Positions 8,255 to 16,200 of a stretch of DNA of 36,633 bases are shown in pieces. How positions within the stretch are numbered: position 1 is the stretch's first letter; each line of letters opens with the position of its first letter. Origin of the DNA: Deltaproteobacteria bacterium (lineage in GTDB: Bacteria > Desulfobacterota > Desulfovibrionia > Desulfovibrionales > Desulfomicrobiaceae); NCBI GenBank assembly GCA_009930495.1, contig RZYB01000008.1:1-36633 (forward strand). The letters run 5' to 3'. The position numbers were made by a program, and so were the translations under genes. The notes under the pieces are model-generated. The model did no database searches and was not told the origin of the DNA. It saw only the letters and a program-made list of their open reading frames with translations.

Positions 8255-8746
8255 CTATTTGGTGAGAATATATTTGTTCAAAACAGTGTCAAAAACATTC
8301 GTGTCGGCAAAACGGGCTCCGAAGCGCCCCCGCCGAACCGATTCGATGATAATTTCCTTTTCCACCTCGGTGTCGGAAGAATCATCCAGAAAAAATCTGA
8401 TAATAAAAATATTTTCCGGATGAACCATGGGCGCATTCCCAGAAAACCCCAATCCCTCCAAGGAGACATCGGTGACCGTGATCGCGGCCAACGGCTCCCG
8501 CGCGCCGCGAGATGAAAAAAGAAATCCAGAAAGGCGACCCGGTTTACGGTAATATTTCCGCAAGTTGAACGACACGTTAAAGACATGCGAGCATCGCTTG
8601 CAGGTCGCGCCGACAAGGCGATAGCCCGACGTTGGAATGCTTTCAACGTCTATTTCTTTTTCCAACTTGCAATTTGGGCACGTAATAATAACTTTCTTTT
8701 TTTTGTGCACAAACACTTCGACATGTGTATCCATGATACAATCCAT
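8255..8746 (-). CDS. zinc-ribbon PilZ domain protein
   Basis: This is a 163-residue cytoplasmic protein. Two Cys pairs (C23/C26 in TCPNCK and C49/C52 in TCKRCS) form a likely zinc ribbon. The PilZ domain begins at R63, with the c-di-GMP-binding pattern RxxxR (R63 to R67, RKYYR) and DxSxxG (D93 to G98, DVSLEG), followed by beta strands ending in RFGARF. Both motifs are intact, so c-di-GMP binding is expected from family knowledge. It is the first gene of the minus-strand signalling block, 32 bases before the PstS-like/OmpA gene. The ATG at 8746 has no good ribosome site; the in-frame ATG at 8734 is an equal alternative. Confidence 0.88.
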   Translation of the reverse strand: MDCIMDTHVEVFVHKKKKVIITCPNCKLEKEIDVESIPTSGYRLVGATCKRCSHVFNVSFNLRKYYRKPGRLSGFLFSSRGAREPLAAITVTDVSLEGLGFSGNAPMVHPENIFIIRFFLDDSSDTEVEKEIIIESVRRGRFGARFADTNVFDTVLNKYILTK

Positions 8747-9111
8747 ATTTTTTCAAGTTTAGCACATAACATTCCGTATCATGAAAAACAAAATCAAAGG
8801 CGGGACAAAATTTTGCCCCGGGGTATCGCAATGAATGTCACAAGGCAAAAACGGGGAGCAAACCTCCCGCGCAAGTGCCGAGACTGTCGTCGGGGCCGAA
8901 GGCCACGGCCCAAATAATTGCAGCACCTACGCCATATTTTTGTATTTATCAAACACCAAACCGGCGTGGCCCCGAATAAAACATGCATGGGTCATTATCA
9001 AAAACAGGGTATAACGCAATCCAAAGGATAACGTGGTCCACTGTGACCAAGGCATGCACGACCGCCTTGGACCGAATTGACAGCCCAAACGAACTGAACA
9101 AGAAAACACCA
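8747..9111. other. divergent intergenic region
   Basis: About 365 bases lie between the divergently transcribed PilZ and RlmN-like genes and hold no convincing gene. They are more AT-rich than the surroundings near the PilZ start. Two structures stand out: the 20-bp near-palindrome listed separately, and a 6-bp GC hairpin (GGGCCG 8893-8898, CGGCCC 8906-8911) with no T-tract on either strand. A weak minus-strand sigma70-like pair (TTGTTT, 17 bases, TATGTG) ends about 20 bases before the PilZ start. In-frame codons upstream of the RlmN-like start do not resemble the missing RlmN N-terminus. Confidence 0.5.
8801..8820. promoter_or_regulatory. 20-bp near-perfect palindrome, possible operator
   Basis: The arms CGGGACAAAA and TTTTGCCCCG are reverse complements at 9 of 10 positions with no spacer, centred between 8810 and 8811. 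It sits 55-75 bases upstream of the PilZ start, in the space shared with the plus-strand RlmN-like gene. The lack of a loop and of an adjacent T-tract argues against a terminator and for a dimeric regulator site. The cognate protein is unknown. Confidence 0.35.
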
Positions 9112-10074
9112 ATGAACCTCATCCTTCCCGTGCACGCCACGAATGCTCCTTGCGGACCAAGACATTTCTGGAGCGAGAACGCCAGCCCAAGACTTCCAGT
9201 CATCGATCGCCACGCCAGCACCGACGGGACCACCAAGCTTTTACTGGAACTGGCCGACGGCCATGCCATCGAAAGCGTGGCCATGGCCATGCCGACCACC
9301 CACACGCTCTGCCTGTCCACGCAGGTAGGATGCCCTCTCGGATGTGTCTTCTGCGACACGGGCCGCTCCGGCTATATCCGCAACCTGACCACATCCGAAA
9401 TAATCGCCCAGGCGCGGTCCACGGCTCAAGCCGTGCATGCCGCCACCCAGACATGGCCCGAACGAATTGTCTTCATGGGCATGGGCGAACCGTTGCTCAA
9501 TCTCGACAATCTCCTGCCGGCCCTTCGCCTGCTGACGTCCCCCCATGGACCCAATCTCTCCTGGCGCAAGATCATCGTGTCCACGGTGGGAATCCCGGAT
9601 GGACTGCGTGCCCTGGCCTCGGAGCGTCTGGCCCTGCCCGCCATTTCGCTGCACGCGCCCACCCAGGAACTGCGCGACCGACTCATGCCCGGAACGCGCC
9701 GCTGGCCCCTGACAACGCTGATTCCCCTTCTCGAATCCTACCCCCTGCCAGGCCGGGAGCGCATTCTTATCGAGTATATCCTGATCCCAGGCGTCAACGA
9801 CACCGGGAACCATGCCACGCGCGTCCATGCCCTGCTTGGCCGTCTCCGGACCAAGATCAATCTCATCCCATGCAACCCCTCGCCAGGAACATCCTTCCAA
9901 AAACCGCCCCAACTGGCGATCGATACTTTTGCCCGCCGTCTGCGCGATCTGGGGCAGACCGTATTCGTCCGGCGCGATCTGGGGACGGATGTCCACGCGG
10001 CCTGCGGCCAACTGCGATTGGCGCGAAAACTTGTTCCCGACCATCTTGATGCATGCGCGGAGGCCCCCTCATGA
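9112..10074 (+). CDS. rlmN: RlmN/Cfr-family radical SAM RNA methyltransferase, short N-terminus
   Basis: RlmN methylates C2 of A2503 in 23S rRNA (and A37 of some tRNAs) by radical SAM chemistry. The 320-residue product has the Cys triad CPLGCVFC (C74, C78, C81 from this start), the family motifs RNLTTSEII, FMGMGEPLLN, AISLHAP, KINLIPCNP, and the substrate-linked Cys in AACGQL (C298). Relative to E. coli RlmN it begins about 50 residues late, so most of the N-terminal accessory domain that contacts RNA is absent; the DGT-K strand before the core is present. The ATG at 9112 has no strong ribosome site. The open frame extends back to 8983, but those codons look non-coding. The stop overlaps the photolyase start (ATGA). 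It could be a paralogue of a full-length RlmN elsewhere, or a Cfr-like enzyme. Confidence 0.85.
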   Translation: MNLILPVHATNAPCGPRHFWSENASPRLPVIDRHASTDGTTKLLLELADGHAIESVAMAMPTTHTLCLSTQVGCPLGCVFCDTGRSGYIRNLTTSEIIAQARSTAQAVHAATQTWPERIVFMGMGEPLLNLDNLLPALRLLTSPHGPNLSWRKIIVSTVGIPDGLRALASERLALPAISLHAPTQELRDRLMPGTRRWPLTTLIPLLESYPLPGRERILIEYILIPGVNDTGNHATRVHALLGRLRTKINLIPCNPSPGTSFQKPPQLAIDTFARRLRDLGQTVFVRRDLGTDVHAACGQLRLARKLVPDHLDACAEAPS

Positions 10075-11420
10075 ACCCACGCCGTTACCGAGTCCCCGAA
10101 TCCAGGCCAGAACGTCCGGGGCCAGTGCTTTACTGGATGCATCGCAACCTGCGCGCCAGCGACAACTGGGCCCTGATCCATGCGCGCGAACAAGCCCTGG
10201 CCAGGCACGCCCCCGTGGGCGTGGTCTTTTGCCTGGCGCCGCGTTTCCTGGACGCCACCCTGCGCCATTTCGACTTTCTGCTGCGCGGACTCGGGGAAAC
10301 CCTCGCCCGCTTGGCCAATGCCAATATCGCGTGCTTTGTCCTGACCGGCGACCCCGGCCTGGAAGTGGCCCGCTTCGCGCGCGAGGCCGGCGTCGGGCTC
10401 GTGGTCACGGACTTCGACCCACTCCGGGCCAAGCACGGCTGGCGGACCCGCTTCCTGGAAGCCAGCCCCGTTCCCCTGCACGAAGTGGATTCGCGCAACA
10501 TCGTGCCCTGCTGGGTCGCTTCGGACAAACGCGAGTACATGGCCAAGACCATCCGCCCTAAAATCAAACGCCATCTCCAGGAATTTCTGGAACCGTTTCC
10601 AGATTTCGAGCCCCACCCCCTGACATGGCCGGGCGCCCCCGGCATCCCCGACATCGACGCGCTGCAAGCCTCCCTCGAGATGGACACGACCGTCCGCCCC
10701 GTGACCTGGATCACGCCAGGGGAACAGGCCGGCCACGATCTGCTCCGGACATTTCTGGACAAACGGCTGCGCCACTATGACCAACGCAACGATCCCAACC
10801 AGGACGTCTGCTCCAACCTGTCGGCCCATTTGCATTTTGGGATGCTGTCGGCCCAGCGCGTGGCCCTGGAAGTCATGGCCCAGCCACGTCAGGACGAACA
10901 GGCGGATGCTTTTATCGAAGAACTTATTATTCGGCGGGAACTGGCCGACAATTTCTGCGCCCATGCCCCGGACCATGACCGCGTAACCAGTTTTCCGGTC
11001 TGGGCCCAGGAAACCTTGAGCCGCCACGAACGAGACCCCCGCCCCGCCATCTATTCTCCCGAGGAGTTTGAGTTCTCCCACACCCACGATCCACTTTGGA
11101 ACGCGGCGCAGCGACAAATGGTCGTCACCGGCAAAATGCACGGATACCTGCGGATGTACTGGGCAAAAAAAATCCTGGAATGGAGCGAGGACGCGGCTCA
11201 AGCCATGGCCACGGCCATCCGCCTCAACGATCGGTATAGCCTCGATGGACGGGACAGCAATGGTTACACCGGTATCGCCTGGTCGCTGGGCGGCGTGCAC
11301 GACAGGGGATGGACCGAGCGTCCGATTTTCGGCAAGGTTCGCTACATGAACTACCAGGGAGCGCGGCGCAAGTTCGATGTCGACGCCTTTGTCCGGACCT
11401 GGCCGCTCCAGGCCGTTTAA
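10071..11420 (+). CDS. phr: class II CPD deoxyribodipyrimidine photolyase
   Basis: This light-driven flavoenzyme splits cyclobutane pyrimidine dimers in DNA. The 449-residue protein has the N-terminal Rossmann part (VLYWMHRNLRASDNWAL) and the FAD-binding part with class II signatures: SNLSAHLHFGMLSAQRVALE, EELIIRRELADNFC, THDPLWNAAQRQMV, GKMHGYLRMYWAKKILEW, NDRYSLDGRDSNGYTGIAWS and FGKVRYMNYQG. These match class II rather than class I enzymes and appear complete. The ATG at 10071 overlaps the RlmN-like stop by four bases and has a strong GGAGG 7 bases upstream, so the pair is translationally coupled. tamA follows after 23 bases. A photolyase in a likely anaerobe implies exposure to light or at least to UV damage. 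Confidence 0.95.
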   Translation: MNPRRYRVPESRPERPGPVLYWMHRNLRASDNWALIHAREQALARHAPVGVVFCLAPRFLDATLRHFDFLLRGLGETLARLANANIACFVLTGDPGLEVARFAREAGVGLVVTDFDPLRAKHGWRTRFLEASPVPLHEVDSRNIVPCWVASDKREYMAKTIRPKIKRHLQEFLEPFPDFEPHPLTWPGAPGIPDIDALQASLEMDTTVRPVTWITPGEQAGHDLLRTFLDKRLRHYDQRNDPNQDVCSNLSAHLHFGMLSAQRVALEVMAQPRQDEQADAFIEELIIRRELADNFCAHAPDHDRVTSFPVWAQETLSRHERDPRPAIYSPEEFEFSHTHDPLWNAAQRQMVVTGKMHGYLRMYWAKKILEWSEDAAQAMATAIRLNDRYSLDGRDSNGYTGIAWSLGGVHDRGWTERPIFGKVRYMNYQGARRKFDVDAFVRTWPLQAV

Positions 11421-11443
11421 GTCAACCGACCAAGGACACACGC

Positions 11444-13210
11444 ATGCCCGGCTTGATCGTTCGGGTCTTCATCTTTTTCTGGCTTCTCCTCTCCGCCCTG
11501 CCCGGACGAAGCTTGGCCAAGGAAAACTCCTACCAAGTCGATTTTTCCGGCCTTTCGGCCGAGCTGACGACGACGTTGTCCTCGGTTTCGGACTGCGTCA
11601 CCCTGCGCGGCACGCCACCCGAAACCATGGGCCTGCTCGCCACCCGCATGCGCAATGACCTCAAGGCATTCACCAGGGCGCTTGATGCCCTGGGCTATTT
11701 CAAGGCCCGCGTCGCGGGAGATGTGAACCAGGACGCATCTCCGCCCATTGTCCGGTTTCGCATCGATCCAGGACCACGCTTTGTCCTGGGCCAATCCGAA
11801 GTCCGATTCTTCCCGGCAAACCCCGAACTCCAACGCCCGGCCCGACAAATCCTGGACATGCTGAAACCCGGCACCAAATACGCCGCCGGCCTGATCCTGG
11901 ACGTGGAAACCGCGCTGCTCGACGAACCGCGCAGGCGTGGGTATCCCACCCCGTCCATGGCCCGTCGATCGGTGATCGCCGACCACGCCACCAACACCGT
12001 GAATGTTGTTTTCACGATGGACACAGGCCCCGCGGCCGCCTTTGGGCAAACTGTTTTCGATGGGCTGGAGCGCGTGACACGCGATCATGTTCTCGGCCGG
12101 GTGGCGTGGCAAACGGGCAGGCCCTTTGATCAACGACTGATCGACCGCACCCGCGAAGACCTCATCCGCACCGGCCTGTTCCGCTCCGTGACCGTGGAAA
12201 CGGACCGGGTCGAGTCGGGACGGGTGGACATGCTCGTCCATGTCCTGGAAGCGCCGCACCACGCCGTGCGCACGGGTCTGTGGCATTATTCGGACCTGGG
12301 GCTGGGCGGCAGCGCGGGCTGGACTCACCGCAACCTGTTCGGGAGTGGCCAGAAATTCGACGTCGAGGCCAAGATATCCGAAAACCAGCAATCCACCATC
12401 GCCTCGCTGACCATGCCCGACATGTGGCATCCGGATCAAAGCCTGGGCCTGGCCGCGACCTGGGACCACGAGCGCACCGACGTCTATGCCTCGCGCCGTC
12501 TGGCCTTGTCCGCGATCCTGACCAGGACTTTTGCCAAATTCCGCCTGAGCCAGGGGCTCGCCTATCGCCGGGACGACGTCGACGAGGACGGTGCCCGCCA
12601 GTTCAACCTCGTGTCCATTCCCCTTGGGGCGGACCTGAGCACTGTCGATACCCCTCTGGACCCGACCTCGGGCTTCACTCTCGCCTCGCGGCTCGAACCG
12701 TTCAAAGCCATTGGCGGCCGGAGCTCCTCCTTTATCCTGTGGTCCATCAGCGGCTCTCATTTCCTGGAACTGGCGGCGCCCGGAAAACTGATTCTGGCCA
12801 CCCGAGGGCGCTACAGCGTTCTGGCCGGAACGGGCCGGGAAAGCGTGCCCGAAGACCTGCTGCTGTACGCCGGGGGCGGTGGATCGGTACGGGGTTACGC
12901 CTACCAATACGCGGGACAGTTGGACGAGGACGACGAACCCGAAGGCGGGCTGAGCAGCGTGGATCTCACGGCCGAGTTGCGTTGGCGCATGGCCAAGGAT
13001 TTCGGAGCCGTGCTTTTTGGTGACGGAGGTCGATCCTTCACGGACAGAAATCCTGGTCGTCTCGCGGACTATTTCTGGGCCGTGGGCACGGGTCTGCGCT
13101 ATTACACGCCCATCGGCCCCATTCGGTTGGACGTGGCCATGCCCCTGGATCGACGCGACGGAGTCGACGCGCCCTTCCAGGTCTATGTCAGCCTGGGGCA
13201 GGCATTCTGA
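11444..13210 (+). CDS. tamA: TamA, outer-membrane translocation and assembly protein
   Basis: This is an Omp85-family outer-membrane protein of 588 residues. A signal peptide (hydrophobic IVRVFIFFWLLLSALPG, cleavage probably after SLA near residue 26) leads into POTRA domains: RFRIDPGPRFVLGQSEVRFF, FTMDTGPAAAFGQTVFDGL and LIRTGLFRSVTVETD. A C-terminal beta-barrel follows (GLGGSAGWTHRNLFGSGQKF; GGGGSVRGYAYQYAG; GTGLRYYTPIGPIRLDVA), ending in an aromatic Phe as outer-membrane proteins do. The VRGY motif marks Omp85 loop 6. The adjacent TamB partner makes TamA a better call than BamA. The ATG at 11444 has AAGGA 7 bases upstream; a longer open frame from 11309 overlaps the photolyase and is unlikely. 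Confidence 0.93.
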   Translation: MPGLIVRVFIFFWLLLSALPGRSLAKENSYQVDFSGLSAELTTTLSSVSDCVTLRGTPPETMGLLATRMRNDLKAFTRALDALGYFKARVAGDVNQDASPPIVRFRIDPGPRFVLGQSEVRFFPANPELQRPARQILDMLKPGTKYAAGLILDVETALLDEPRRRGYPTPSMARRSVIADHATNTVNVVFTMDTGPAAAFGQTVFDGLERVTRDHVLGRVAWQTGRPFDQRLIDRTREDLIRTGLFRSVTVETDRVESGRVDMLVHVLEAPHHAVRTGLWHYSDLGLGGSAGWTHRNLFGSGQKFDVEAKISENQQSTIASLTMPDMWHPDQSLGLAATWDHERTDVYASRRLALSAILTRTFAKFRLSQGLAYRRDDVDEDGARQFNLVSIPLGADLSTVDTPLDPTSGFTLASRLEPFKAIGGRSSSFILWSISGSHFLELAAPGKLILATRGRYSVLAGTGRESVPEDLLLYAGGGGSVRGYAYQYAGQLDEDDEPEGGLSSVDLTAELRWRMAKDFGAVLFGDGGRSFTDRNPGRLADYFWAVGTGLRYYTPIGPIRLDVAMPLDRRDGVDAPFQVYVSLGQAF

Positions 13211-16200
13211 TGGCGAATCGACGCGGCGTGCGCATCATTGGGTGGTCCTGCTTGGCCCTGCTTCTCCTGGCGTCGCTGTTCGTCACGCTGACCTTGTCGA
13301 CCGACATGGGCCGACGCGCCCTGCTCTCGATAATCAGCGCCCTCGCCGCCGGCCCTGATCTGCGGGTGGAAGCACGCGACCTGGATTTCAATGACGGACC
13401 AAGGCTGGGTTACCTGGCCATTTCCGACGCAACCGGAATCTGGCTGGAAGCCCGGAACATCGTCTTTGTCCCGGAGTTGTGGCCAATGCTGCGCGGCAAA
13501 CCGAGCCTGCGCCGCTTCAGCGTCGCGGAGATACGCCTAGAACGATTGCCCGGTACAAACAGTTCCACGGCGGCCAGCCCCCCGGATCCGATGTCGATCC
13601 AAATCCGGCAGGCCCGCGTGGAACGCCTTCTTCTGGGGCAACACGTTTTCGGGCAACAGGCGAGCTTGGCCGTGCATGGCGGCATGCGCCTCGGCCCGGA
13701 CAAAAGCACGGTTCACGCCACCATCACCCGCCAGGATCGAGCCGATGCCGCCAGCCTCGCGGCCACATTGACCTCCGCCGAGATCCACCTCGCATTGGAA
13801 CTGCGGGAAAATCCAGGCGGTCTGCTCCACTCCCTGCTCGACCTCTCCGAGGGAGAGGGCATCACGGCGCGCGTCGCGGGACATGGCCCACGCCATGCGT
13901 GCCCGATCCAAATCTCGGCCTCGGTATCCCGCTTGTTCGACCTGGCCGGCAACGCCACCCTCGCCCTGACAGACACCCTGGATACAACATGGGACGTCCG
14001 CCTCGATCTCGGAGCAGGCCTGCTCCGCCATGCCCCGAATTTTCCGCCGACCATCGAAACGACAGGTCGCGCACGCTGGCGCAAAGGAAGGGCAAACCTG
14101 TCCAAATTGGAGCTACGAAACCAGGCCATGACCATGTCCGCGAACGCAACCTGGGAAAACAACATCCTGGAATTGAAAACCCAAGGCACGGCCACAGATC
14201 TGGCCTGGCTCATGCCCAAAGGCGTGCGGACGGGAAAAACCGAGGCCAACGCAACCCTGCGCCTGGACCCTCGGAACGTGACCCTCACGGCCACGACCCA
14301 TATCGAGGATTGGGCCATCCAGGACCGGCCCGTTTCCGGACATCTCAACGCCACCTGCGCCCTGACCCCGAACCTGAAAACCTGGCGGACCAAAGCCTCG
14401 GCCGTGCTCTGGCAACAACGCCCGGATCACGAGGCAATCAAGGCCAATGCCACCTTGGCCGGCAACGCCACCGCCATCAGCCTGGAAGGCCTGAACCTGA
14501 GCACCTCCCGCCTGCATCTGGACATGACCGGCGGCATCGACGAGCGTGTCCGTCTGGACTCGGATCTGAAACTACGCGATCTGTCCCTTCCCGGAACCGG
14601 ACCGCTGCGGGGTCGGGTTCAGACCCGCGTGAGCGGCGTTCTGAAAAACGACGGCCCTTGTTTCTCAGGAAGAATCACGGCTTCGGCCGAGCATCTGACC
14701 GGTCTGCCCGAGGTGGCGCGACTTCTCCTCGGCCCCAAGCCAGAACTCGACGCGGCCATCAGCATCTCGCCGGATCTGATCCGAATCAACCCCGTCCGCC
14801 TCGCGGCTCCGACCACAGTCACGCTTCACGGAGAATTTCACCCCCGCGACAGTTTGTTTTCCGCGCGCGTCAAGGCCTCGCGTCCGGAGCTTCAATCCCA
14901 TGGAATAAAGTTGCAAAGCCCAAGCCTTGACGGAAACGTCACCGGCACGCCGTCGGACTTCGCCATCAACCTAGCCGCCCGGGCTCGTGATTTTTCCCAG
15001 GACAACATCGTCCTGACCAAACCCAAACTTTGGGGTAAAATCACGGGCCTGCCCGAGCGGCCCCATGTCGATCTCACCGTCCAGGCTCAAGCCGGGGGGG
15101 AAGCGATTGATTCGCGAATCCGGGCCGATTGGGTCAACAACCAGCTCGTTGTCGCAAACGCCACGCTGTCCCTGCCCGGAACGCACGCCCGATTTTCGGG
15201 GTCGGTTGATCCAGTGGCGACCCTGCCAACCGGAACCGTCATCCTGGACAGCGAACGCCTCGACGCCCTGGGCCGCGCCCTGGGCCTGGAGCTCCGGGGA
15301 TCGCTGTCTGGAACCGCGCACCTGACGCGGGACAAATCCGGATCCATGGCCCGATTTCAGGGGCAGGCATCCCGCCTGAGCTGGGACAGTCTGAAGATTG
15401 GCAGTCTGAATCTGGACGGCATCCACGGCCCCGATCGGCCCGAGGCCACGCGCCTGAATCTCGTGGTCCGCGACCTGACCGCGTGGAACGCACGCGCCGA
15501 CCACTTCGCGGCCACGATCACGGGCACGCCCCAAGGGCTTTCAGCCAAACTGACCCTGGACCACGACGCAAGCCGCACCAAATTCAGCACGGCGGCCAAC
15601 GTGACATTTCCAGCGTCGACGCGTCGCGTCGAAGTGCACGATCTCCATGGCCACATCCTGGGGCAAAAGCTCCATCTGTCACGGCCCCTGCGGATCGACG
15701 CCGCCCCCAATCGACTGGGTTGGAACGAAATCATGCTGGGCTGGGGAGCGGCCACGATCCGAACCTCGGGCCAGATGGCGGCACGCAACACGGCCACGGT
15801 CGCCATCCATGGCCTGGATCTGGATGCCTTGAGCCTGATTTTTCCTGACATGCCCCACGGCCAGCTCGATGCGCGCCTGGAATTGGCCGGTTCTGACCCA
15901 CGACCGGAACTGGACCTGCGTCTGGACGTCACCGAACTTCGCGTCGACGACACAAACAGCGACCTGCCGCCTTTGGCCGCGAACATCACGGCGGGACTGC
16001 GGAACAACACGCTCTCGGTCACGGGAACCATCACGACCCCGCGCATCGACATGCGTGCCAAGGGCGATTTTTCCTGTCCCGTGAAACTCGCCCTGGAGCC
16101 GTTAACCCTGGACCTGCCCCCGAGCACGCCCATCACGGGTTCCATCGCGGCCAATCCCGACCTCTCCCTTATCCCCCGGTTGCTGCGCCTGGATGCCCAA

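Noticed and set aside
8893-8911. GC-rich hairpin as a possible terminator
   Set aside because: No T-tract follows on either strand and no gene ends there.
9738-11441. A 567-codon minus-strand open frame
   Set aside because: It lies opposite the RlmN-like and photolyase genes, both with clear family motifs; no recognisable protein pattern of its own.
11417-12907. A 496-codon minus-strand open frame
   Set aside because: It is antisense to tamA and has shadow-like composition.
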